From JACDAN01 sp036380355 (GTDB taxonomy: Bacteria > Actinomycetota > Thermoleophilia > Gaiellales > Gaiellaceae), in contig DASVEW010000063.1 in the NCBI GenBank assembly GCA_036380355.1, forward strand, positions 1 through 12,385: 12,385 bases of DNA, in the 5' to 3' direction. Positions 7,259 through 12,385 of the stretch are shown in pieces. The notes below the pieces were generated by a model. That model had not been told where the DNA came from. It did not search any database and was given only the letters and a program-made list of their open reading frames with translations. The position numbers and the translations under genes were made by a program. The first letter of the stretch is position 1, and each line of letters begins with the position of its first letter.

Positions 7259-7587
7259 CTAGCTTGCCTTCTTCGTGGCCCTCTTCGCCTTCTTGCGCTC
7301 CTCTTGCGTCCGCTCGACGGACTCGCGGAGCGCCGCCATCAGGTCGACGACCTCGCCTTCGTCCTCCGCCTTCGGCTCCGGCAGCTCCTCGCCCTCGGCC
7401 TTGGCGCGGATCAGGTCGAGCAGCTCCTTCCGGTACGTGTCGTCGTACTTCTCGGGATCGAACTCGGCGCTCAGGTTCTCGACGAGCGGCTTCGCCATCT
7501 CGACCTCGGGTTTCCGCACCTGTCCGTCGCCCTCACCGGCACGCTCACGAGCCCGAACGAGCTCGTTCCCCTCCAGATCGGCCTCAC
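7259..7587 (-). pseudogene. ku: ku, internally deleted and frameshifted DNA end-binding protein gene
   Basis: Ku binds double-strand ends and recruits LigD. Reading from the GTG at 7587, the first 20 codons are a clear Ku N-terminus (RPIWRGT, then FGLVSVPVRA). That frame then turns to nonsense and stops at 7471 after 38 codons. From about 7519, in another frame, the Ku C-terminus begins: EVEMAKPLVENLSAEFDP, YRKELLDLI, VVDLMAALRESV and a Lys-rich tail KKAKRATKKAS ending at 7259. The entire beta-barrel/ring core is missing, roughly 170-190 codons judging from usual Ku length. The two remnants are 68 nt apart and out of frame, so no functional Ku can be made from this sequence. A good AGGAG precedes the start and the stop is 4 nt from ligD. 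A genuine deletion and an assembly collapse are both possible. A fragment starting at GTG 7519 (86 aa) could be mis-annotated as a short gene. Confidence 0.88.
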
Positions 7588-7592
7588 GACCG

Positions 7593-7597
7593 CTCCT
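7593..7597 (-). promoter_or_regulatory. ribosome binding site of the broken ku gene
   Basis: On the minus strand AGGAG lies 5 nt before the GTG at 7587, inside GGGGTAGGAG. It is the best Shine-Dalgarno sequence in the window and fixes the start of ku, showing that the translation signal outlived the loss of the coding core. Confidence 0.7.
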
Positions 7598-7633
7598 ACC
7601 CCGGCGGGTGTTCTACGTAAACCTGCACTTTTC

Positions 7634-8614
7634 TTACTTCCGAGTCCGTACAGGCTCGGTGGACAACCCTGTGGACGATGTGGACGACGCGTAGACACCC
7701 AGCGACCTGAACCGGTCGCGCCGCCGACGCCGCAGCTCGTCGCCCGGAATCGCGGAGAGATCCTCCAGCGAGCTCTGCAGCGCCTCTCCGAGCAGGCGCG
7801 CGGCCTCGTCCCAGCTCGTGTGCGCGCCACCTTCGGGCTCCGGCACGATCGCGTCGATCGCGCCCAGCTCGAGCGTGTGGACGGCATCCGGCTTCAGGGC
7901 GGCTGCGGCCTTCACCTTCTCCCCGCCGTCTCTCCAGAGGATGGCGGCGCAGCCCTCGGGCGAGATGACGGAGTACATCGCGTTCTCCTGCATCAGCACC
8001 CGGTCGGCGAGCGCGATCGCGATCGCGCCGCCGGAACCGCCCTCGCCGATGACGCAGGCCACGATCGGCACCGTCAGCCGGCTCATGAGCGACTGGGAGC
8101 GGGCGATCGACCCGCCCTGGCCGTGCTGCTCGGCCGCGACGCCTGGAAACGCGCCGGGCGTGTCGACGAGCGAGACAATCGGGAAGCGGTGGCGCTCGGC
8201 CAGGTCCATCGTGCGCATGGCCTTCCGGTAGCCCTCGGGATACGTCATGCCGTAGTTCCGGCGGATGCGCTCCTTCGTGTCCCGCCCCTTCTGCTGGCCG
8301 AGCAGCGCGACGGTCCGGCCGTTGAAGCGCCCGAGCCCGGTGATCATCGCCGGATCCTCGGCACGCGACCGGTCGCCGTGGAGCTCGATGAAGTCCTCGA
8401 ACATCCGCTCGACGTAGTCGAGCGTGTAGGGCCGGTCGGGGTGCCGGGCCAGCTCCACCCGCTGCCAGATCTCCTCGTCGGTCGGCTCCGACGTCTTCTC
8501 CAGCTGGCGCTGCAGGCGGGAGAGCTCGCCGGAGATGCTCGCGCCCCGGAGCAGGCCGAGGCGCTTCAGCCGACTCAGCCGGTCGCGCAGGTGCAGCTCG
8601 GCCTCACCCGGCAT
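7634..8614 (-). CDS. accA: acetyl-CoA carboxylase carboxyltransferase subunit alpha
   Basis: Alpha half of the carboxyltransferase that moves CO2 from biotin carrier protein to acetyl-CoA, giving malonyl-CoA for fatty-acid synthesis. 326 aa, close to usual length. Signature blocks are present: GQQKGRDTKERIRRNYGM (106-123), YPEGYRKAMR (125-134), VDTPGAFPG (150-158), EQHGQGGSIA (162-171), GEGGSGGAIA (190-199) and YSVISPEGCAAILW (214-227). The ATG at 8614 overlaps the accD stop by 11 nt, giving the standard N-terminal helix; an open extension to 8713 would lie wholly inside accD and is not family-like. After about residue 309, where AccA normally ends, a Ser/Thr-rich tail of about 17 residues follows. 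No biotin carboxylase or carrier gene is in the window. Confidence 0.97.
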   Translation of the reverse strand: MPGEAELHLRDRLSRLKRLGLLRGASISGELSRLQRQLEKTSEPTDEEIWQRVELARHPDRPYTLDYVERMFEDFIELHGDRSRAEDPAMITGLGRFNGRTVALLGQQKGRDTKERIRRNYGMTYPEGYRKAMRTMDLAERHRFPIVSLVDTPGAFPGVAAEQHGQGGSIARSQSLMSRLTVPIVACVIGEGGSGGAIAIALADRVLMQENAMYSVISPEGCAAILWRDGGEKVKAAAALKPDAVHTLELGAIDAIVPEPEGGAHTSWDEAARLLGEALQSSLEDLSAIPGDELRRRRRDRFRSLGVYASSTSSTGLSTEPVRTRK

Positions 8615-9455
8615 TGTTGGCGAACAGTCGCAGGACGCGACCGACGTAGGGACGCAGGTCTCGGCGACCGACGATCGCGTCGAGGTGGCCGAAACGGACG
8701 TTGGACTCGGCAAGGCCGAAGTCGTCGGGGAGCTTCTCCCGCGTCGTCTGCTGGACGACTCGCGGGCCGGTGAAGGCGAGGAGCGCGCCCGGCTCCGCGA
8801 CGATCACGTCGCCCAGCGACGCGAAGCTCGCCAGAACGCCGGCCGTCGTCGGGTGGGCCATCACGCTGACCATCGCCCCTCCGGAATCCTTCAGATCCTC
8901 GACCGCGCAGACCGTCTTCGGGAGCTGCATCAGGGAGAGGATTCCCTCCTGCATGCGGGCGCCGCCGGACGAGGTCACGCTGACGAGCGGGATTCCCTGC
9001 TCGGACGCGCTCTCGCAGGCGCGGACGAACTTCTCGCCGACGACGCTGCCCATCGAGCCGCCCATGAAGGCGAAGTCCATGACGGCGAGCTCGCACCGGA
9101 CGCGCTCGATCGCCGCCGACCCGATCACCATCGCGTCGCCCTGGCCCGTTTCCTGCTCGGCCTCGACGAGCCGCTCGGTGTACGGACGCGTGTCGTAGAA
9201 GTCCAGCGGATCCTCGGAGCGCAGATCGGCCGCCTCCTCCACGAAGGTGCCCTCGTCAGCGAGCTGCCTGATGCGCTCTTTCGCGCGGACGCGGAAGTGG
9301 TGGTTGCAGTGTGGGCAGACCCAGAGGTTCGCCGCCAGCTCGTCGTCGCGGTAGTGCGATCCGCACTCCGGACAGGTGTTCGGATGCGGCTTGTCGTTTC
9401 TAGACGGCTCCGGAAGGTTCCGGTGCTCGATGGAGATGTCGATCCGCTCCGCCAA
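8604..9455 (-). CDS. accD: acetyl-CoA carboxylase carboxyltransferase subunit beta
   Basis: Beta half of the acetyl-CoA carboxylase carboxyltransferase, partner of the overlapping accA product. 283 aa, normal for the family. The N-terminal zinc ribbon has CPEC (C28, C31) and CPHC (C47, C50). The carboxyltransferase core shows YTERLVEAEQETGQGDA (92-108), VMDFAFMGGSMGSVVGEK (125-142), SSGGARMQEG (162-171) and GPRVVQQTTREKLPDDFG (230-247). The start is TTG at 9455, 10 nt after the stop of the arginase-like gene; no ATG or GTG gives a better one. There is no Shine-Dalgarno, but TAGACT 7 nt before the TTG could serve as an internal -10 for a leaderless transcript. Confidence 0.97.
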   Translation of the reverse strand: MAERIDISIEHRNLPEPSRNDKPHPNTCPECGSHYRDDELAANLWVCPHCNHHFRVRAKERIRQLADEGTFVEEAADLRSEDPLDFYDTRPYTERLVEAEQETGQGDAMVIGSAAIERVRCELAVMDFAFMGGSMGSVVGEKFVRACESASEQGIPLVSVTSSGGARMQEGILSLMQLPKTVCAVEDLKDSGGAMVSVMAHPTTAGVLASFASLGDVIVAEPGALLAFTGPRVVQQTTREKLPDDFGLAESNVRFGHLDAIVGRRDLRPYVGRVLRLFANNAG

Positions 9456-9465
9456 GAAGCCGAGT

Positions 9466-10242
9466 CTAGAGGCCGAGGGCCGTGGTCAGGCGGCGGGCAG
9501 GCTCGAGGTTCCGCTCGTCGGGAAGCATGGCGGAGAGGCCGGCACCGAGCACGCGGTTGCGCGCTCGGACGTCGAGGAGCACGTCCTCGGCCTCTGCGAG
9601 CGAGAGCCCGCCCGGCTCCGGCATGAACGGCGCCACCTCGTCGTCCGCGAGCGAGTCGAAGTCGACCGCGACGTAGCTCCCCGCGGTGTCGTCGATCGCG
9701 GGCCCGACGGCGTCGCCGCCGAGCCCGATGCCGTGCGCGGCGATGAACTCCTCTTCCGGCGGGTCGAGGTTGCGGGCGCCGACGAGCGCGACGTCCTTCG
9801 CGTCGACGGCGCCGGAGTCGAGCAACATGCGCAGCGGCGTCGCCCACTCGTTGCCCGACGGCGAGCTCTCGATCGTGTTCAGGTCGCCGTGCGCGTCGAA
9901 CCAGATGACGGCGATGCGCCCGTGGCGCGCGGCGAGCGCCTCGACCGCTCCGATGTGCGCGCAGCAGCAGCCCCCGAGGACGAGCGGCCGCTCCGGAAGC
10001 TCCAGTGCAAGCGCGAGGTTCTGCTCCGCGAGCGAGTCCTCTGCGACGACTGCGGCTTCCGGATAGGGAAGCGGTAGTGACGCCGCCTCCGCCATCGGCT
10101 CGCCGTCCCGGCCCCAGGCGCGCGGAACCCGCACGAGGCCCGCAGCGAACGTCAGCCCACAGACGTGGCACTCGTACTCGGGCCCGAGCGCGACCGCCGT
10201 GTACGCCCGGCACTCGGGGCACTTGGCGCGCAATCGCGACAA
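9466..10242 (-). CDS. zinc-ribbon arginase/ureohydrolase-fold protein
   Basis: Ureohydrolases hydrolyse guanidino or related C-N bonds with two manganese ions. Here a small zinc ribbon (CPEC C8/C11, CHVC C25/C28) precedes an arginase fold. Conserved parts: FDAHGDLN (115-122) with D116, H118 and D120; SPSGN (127-131); VDFDSL (193-198) with D194 and D196; PEPGG (208-212). The first metal site differs: the usual GGDHS box reads GGCCCAHIG (90-98), putting Cys93 where the ligand His normally stands, with His96 three residues on. The 258-aa length is short even with the ribbon. Substrate and even hydrolase activity are uncertain. Start TTG 10242 (alternative TTG 10233) places the ribbon right at the N-terminus. 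It sits 15 nt after the tandem GNAT gene and 10 nt before accD, so probably in one operon. Confidence 0.82.
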   Translation of the reverse strand: MSRLRAKCPECRAYTAVALGPEYECHVCGLTFAAGLVRVPRAWGRDGEPMAEAASLPLPYPEAAVVAEDSLAEQNLALALELPERPLVLGGCCCAHIGAVEALAARHGRIAVIWFDAHGDLNTIESSPSGNEWATPLRMLLDSGAVDAKDVALVGARNLDPPEEEFIAAHGIGLGGDAVGPAIDDTAGSYVAVDFDSLADDEVAPFMPEPGGLSLAEAEDVLLDVRARNRVLGAGLSAMLPDERNLEPARRLTTALGL

Positions 10243-10257
10243 GGCCCTAGACGCTAC

Positions 10258-11163
10258 CTACGCGAGGGCCTTCTCGTAGATATCCGATCGGCGGAACACG
10301 TGCATGCCGGCGTTCTCGTACAGACGGTGCGCCCCGGTCAGGCTTTCCGCGTCGACGCCGAGCCCGACCCCGTGGAAGCCGCGCCGGTGGAACTCGCGGA
10401 AGACGTGGAGAAGCAGCGCCCGGCCGAGCCCCTGGCGGCGCCAGGGCCGGCGAACGCCGAGGACGCGGACCCAGCCGAGGCCCTCCTCCCCCTCCCACGG
10501 CTTGCAGAGCGCGATCCCGGCCGCCTCGCCGCCGATCTCGGCGACGAACCAGAGTGAGAGGTCGAACCCCTCCTCCAGCATCCAGTGCGACCACTCGTCG
10601 AAGGGGTCCTGTGCGAACCCCCAGGTGTCCGCAAAGGTCTCGGAGTACACGTCGTAGGCGGTCCGGATGTCGGCGTCGGTCGCGGGCCGCACAGTGACGC
10701 CCTCGGGCCACTCGGGCTCGGGCGGATCGCCGTCGAAGTCGATCCGCATCCGGTACGAGTGCCGGATCAGGACGTAGCCGCGCCGCTCGAGCGCAAGCTT
10801 CTCCGGCTCGTCGGCGTCGTACGTGAAGGCGCGAATGAGCGAGCCGTTCCGCTGTCGGACGCGTTCCTCGCCCCAGGAGATGAGGTCGTCTCGTACGTCG
10901 TCGGCCTCCGAGACCGGGACGCGGACGTCGATCCAGTAGTTCGGCTCCGGGTGCGGGGCGATGTCGCCGTACCCGACCAGCGCGCCGTCCCTGACCGCGA
11001 CCCGTATGTCGTGCTCGTGGTCGAGCTCCGGCGCGGTCAGCCACTGCCGGACGGTCGCCTCGGTCTCCTCGCGCTCGCCGAACAGCTCGTGGGTGACGCG
11101 GTTCACGAGGTCGGCGATCGCGCCCGCCTCGTCGAGGCGCGGCGCTCGGAGCGAGACGCTCAC
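10258..11163 (-). CDS. tandem-GNAT acetyltransferase, mycothiol synthase-like arrangement
   Basis: Protein of 301 aa with two GNAT-like halves. The N-terminal half (about 4-140) has the fold pattern (VAVRDGALVGYGDIAP at 55-70) but no acetyl-CoA loop. The C-terminal half (about 155-301) has an intact motif A, VRVLGVRRPWRRQGLGRALL (232-251) with RRQGLG, and the end block GVDAESLTGAHRLYENAGM (269-287). This degenerate-plus-active arrangement is that of mycothiol synthase MshD and its relatives, but the family is broad and I do not claim MshD activity. The GTG start overlaps the HAD stop as GTGA (4 nt), so the pair is translationally coupled. Substrate unknown. Confidence 0.85.
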   Translation of the reverse strand: MSVSLRAPRLDEAGAIADLVNRVTHELFGEREETEATVRQWLTAPELDHEHDIRVAVRDGALVGYGDIAPHPEPNYWIDVRVPVSEADDVRDDLISWGEERVRQRNGSLIRAFTYDADEPEKLALERRGYVLIRHSYRMRIDFDGDPPEPEWPEGVTVRPATDADIRTAYDVYSETFADTWGFAQDPFDEWSHWMLEEGFDLSLWFVAEIGGEAAGIALCKPWEGEEGLGWVRVLGVRRPWRRQGLGRALLLHVFREFHRRGFHGVGLGVDAESLTGAHRLYENAGMHVFRRSDIYEKALA

Positions 11164-11813
11164 GGGGCGACGAGGTCGTCGAGGGCGCCGGCCAGGCCGT
11201 TCAGGTCCCGCAGCTCGCGGTCCGGCTGCGGCCCCGGGCGTTCGTCGAGCCGGTTGATCCAGATGCTCGGCAGCCCGAGCTCCTTCGCCGGAGCGATGTC
11301 GTGGAAGAGGCTCGCCGCGACGTGGACGTGGCTCCCCCGGTTGGCTCCGGTGCGGCGGAAGAACTCCTCCCAGTGCACGTGACCCGGCTTGTACGAGCCG
11401 ATCTCGGAGGCGACCACGGTCTCGTCGAACGGCACGCCGATCCGCTCCTTCGACGCGGCTATGTAGTCCGGGTCGGTGTTCGAGAGGATCGCGAGGCGCC
11501 AGCCGCGGCCGCGTGCCTCCTCGAGGGCGCCCCGCACTTCGGGGAACGGCTGCCAGGACGGCAGCGACTGGGCGAGAGCCTCCCCGTCGGAGAGCTCTCT
11601 CCCTTCCTCGTCTGCCAGCTGCCGTAGCGCCCGAGTGAGCACCGCGCGGTAGGTCAGCGTGCCGTCGCGCTCGAGCTCGGGCTCGAGCTCGTGATAGCGC
11701 CGCAGGAGCCGGTCGGCCTGGTCGTCACCGAATACGTCGGCCAGCACCGACCGGATCCCGCCGTTCCAGTCGATCAGCGTCCCGTAGCAGTCGAATGTCG
11801 CCCACCGGTCCAC
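11160..11813 (-). CDS. HAD superfamily hydrolase, haloacid dehalogenase type II-like
   Basis: Soluble Rossmann-fold hydrolase of 217 aa using an aspartyl nucleophile. Motif I is FDCYGTLIDW (7-16): nucleophile D8, but Tyr10 replaces the second Asp of phosphatases, as in L-2-haloacid dehalogenases. Motif II is LSNTD (110-114), motif III Lys142 in SYKPG, and motif IV ASLFHDIAPAKELG (167-180) with D172. Residues matching the dehalogenase Ser/Asn pair before that Asp are Ala167 and Leu169, so the substrate may differ. Start GTG 11813 has no Shine-Dalgarno; TACTGT stands 6 nt before it. It is the first gene of the HAD-GNAT-arginase-accD-accA run. Confidence 0.85.
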   Translation of the reverse strand: MDRWATFDCYGTLIDWNGGIRSVLADVFGDDQADRLLRRYHELEPELERDGTLTYRAVLTRALRQLADEEGRELSDGEALAQSLPSWQPFPEVRGALEEARGRGWRLAILSNTDPDYIAASKERIGVPFDETVVASEIGSYKPGHVHWEEFFRRTGANRGSHVHVAASLFHDIAPAKELGLPSIWINRLDERPGPQPDRELRDLNGLAGALDDLVAP

Positions 11814-11819
11814 GGCGGG

Positions 11820-11825
11820 ACAGTA
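11820..11825 (-). promoter_or_regulatory. -10-like element of a possible leaderless promoter before the HAD gene
   Basis: On the minus strand TACTGT fits TANNNT and ends 6 nt before the GTG at 11813, the same spacing seen at the NDH-like gene. No -35 is evident. It would drive the HAD-to-accA run from the first base of the start codon. Pattern-based inference. Confidence 0.4.
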
Positions 11826-11853
11826 GCCCGAGGGGTCAGGCGCCCGGGTCGCT

Positions 11854-11875
11854 GCGGCGCTTGGAAAGCCGCCGC
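11854..11875. repeat. strong GC-rich inverted repeat downstream of fabF
   Basis: Plus-strand GCGGCGCTT and AAGCCGCCGC pair around GGA with one bulged base, giving a stable stem of about 9 bp. It lies 67 nt beyond the fabF stop in the direction of fabF transcription. No T-run follows on that strand; a factor-assisted terminator or part of a repeat unit are both possible. Confidence 0.45.
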
Positions 11876-11885
11876 GGAGTACCTC

Positions 11886-11898
11886 GGGGTCAGACCCC
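11886..11898. repeat. GGGGTCAGACCCC palindrome, REP-like
   Basis: GGGGTC-A-GACCCC is a perfect 13-bp palindrome around one base. Its first eight bases, GGGGTCAG, recur at 11832-11839 as a direct half-copy. From memory, palindromes of this type occur as dispersed REP-like elements in several high-GC bacterial groups; that cannot be confirmed from one copy. Confidence 0.5.
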
Positions 11899-11919
11899 TT
11901 GAGTCTGGCGTTGTCAAGG
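11897..11919. repeat. inverted repeat CCTTGA/TCAAGG adjoining the REP-like palindrome
   Basis: Arms CCTTGA (11897-11902) and TCAAGG (11914-11919) match perfectly around an 11-nt loop, and the left arm shares two bases with the neighbouring GGGGTCAGACCCC palindrome. The two stems are therefore alternatives or a compound structure. Read from fabF this is the first hairpin met, 22 nt past its stop codon. Confidence 0.4.
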
Positions 11920-11941
11920 CTCGGCGCCCGAGCGGCGCGCG

Positions 11942-12385
11942 CTAGCCGTCGAACTGGCGGATCACGATGCAGGCGTTGTGGCCGCCGAAGCCGAACGAGT
12001 TCGAGACGCCGACGCGAACGTCCGCCTCGCGCGCCTCGTTCGGGATGTAGTCGAGGTCACACTCGGGATCCGGGTCGTCGTAGTTGATGGTCGGCGGCAG
12101 CGTGTCCCGTTCGACGGCCAGCGTCGTGAAGATCGCCTCCACGGCGCCCGCGGCCCCCAGGCAGTGGCCCGTGGCGCCCTTCGTCGAGGAGACCGGCGTC
12201 TTGCGGGCGTTCTCCTCGCCGAGCGCGATCTTGATCACGCGCGTCTCGCTCGCGTCCCCGAGCGGCGTCGAGGTCCCGTGGGCGTTGATGTAGTCGATCT
12301 CGTCCTGGTTGACGCCGGCATCCGACATCGCCATCCGCATCGCCCGCGCCGGGTTGTCGCCGGTCGGGTCCGGCTCGGTCACGTG
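11942..12385 (-). CDS. fabF: 3-oxoacyl-[acyl-carrier-protein] synthase II, C-terminal part (N-terminus beyond right edge)
   Basis: Condensing enzyme that extends acyl-ACP chains with malonyl-ACP in type II fatty-acid synthesis. The last 147 codons are present. They include NAHGTSTPLGD with the first active-site His, SSTKGATGHCLGAAGAVEA with the catalytic Lys and second His, the LPPTINYDDPDPECDLDY block, and the glycine-rich end NSFGFGGHNACIV. The catalytic Cys lies in the missing N-terminal part. The frame remains open to the window edge, where it reads HVTEPDPTGDNP as in FabF. Being only 128 bp upstream of the run ending in accDA fits a lipid-synthesis cluster. Confidence 0.95.
   Translation of the reverse strand, partial: HVTEPDPTGDNPARAMRMAMSDAGVNQDEIDYINAHGTSTPLGDASETRVIKIALGEENARKTPVSSTKGATGHCLGAAGAVEAIFTTLAVERDTLPPTINYDDPDPECDLDYIPNEAREADVRVGVSNSFGFGGHNACIVIRQFDG

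Noticed and set aside
7259..7519. An independent small gene of 86 codons starting at GTG 7519
   Set aside because: Its content matches only the C-terminal part of Ku, no ribosome binding site precedes that GTG, and the Ku N-terminus lies just upstream in another frame. It is better read as the end of a broken gene.
8016..8034. GCGATCGC-like short repeats
   Set aside because: They fall inside the conserved AIAIALADRV stretch of accA and are explained by its codons.
7175..8773. 532-codon plus-strand open frame over ku and accA
   Set aside because: It is antisense to clear accA/accD coding sequence and shows no family motif.
11942..12382. A complete 146-codon gene starting at the GTG at 12382
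   Set aside because: The frame stays open to the window edge and the sequence begins in the middle of a FabF protein, so it is a truncated view of a longer gene.

Overview
The window is G+C-rich, densely coded bacterial DNA with third-position G/C bias, several GTG/TTG starts and many genes lacking a clear Shine-Dalgarno sequence. Separate accA/accD subunits, an NDH-2-like flavoprotein, a Ku/LigD locus and apparently leaderless starts fit a deep-branching actinobacterium such as Thermoleophilia/Gaiellales. That placement is inference; there is no rRNA or other phylogenetic marker here.

Layout. (1) 1-1348, minus strand: an ABC-2 exporter, with the ATPase overlapping its permease by 4 nt; the permease runs off the left edge. 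(2) 1372-3394, plus strand: a type II NADH dehydrogenase-like flavoprotein overlapping a GNAT acetyltransferase. It diverges from the exporter across only 23 bp, where two -10-like elements overlap. (3) 3460-4863, plus strand: a membrane HD-GYP c-di-GMP phosphodiesterase. (4) 4864-4908: a convergent intergenic gap with a perfect AT-rich 19-bp palindrome. (5) 4909-7587, minus strand: an intact DNA ligase D (PE-ligase-polymerase order) behind a ku gene that keeps its ribosome binding site, start and extreme N-terminus but has lost the whole core, with the C-terminal part joined out of frame. (6) 7634-11813, minus strand: a tight run of HAD hydrolase, tandem GNAT, zinc-ribbon arginase-like protein, accD and accA. 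(7) 11814-11941: an intergenic region packed with inverted repeats. (8) 11942-12385, minus strand: the C-terminal part of FabF, cut by the right edge.

Working together: AccD and AccA form the carboxyltransferase that makes malonyl-CoA, and FabF elongates acyl chains with malonyl-ACP, so the right half is a fatty-acid synthesis neighbourhood with three less obvious genes inserted. LigD normally partners Ku in non-homologous end joining; as written, this locus cannot make a working Ku. The window holds no rRNA, tRNA, CRISPR array or recognisable insertion sequence, and no gene-free stretch over 300 bases. No complete new system was found. The strongest leads are the broken ku beside intact ligD, the arginase-like protein with an altered metal site, and the unexplained palindromes.
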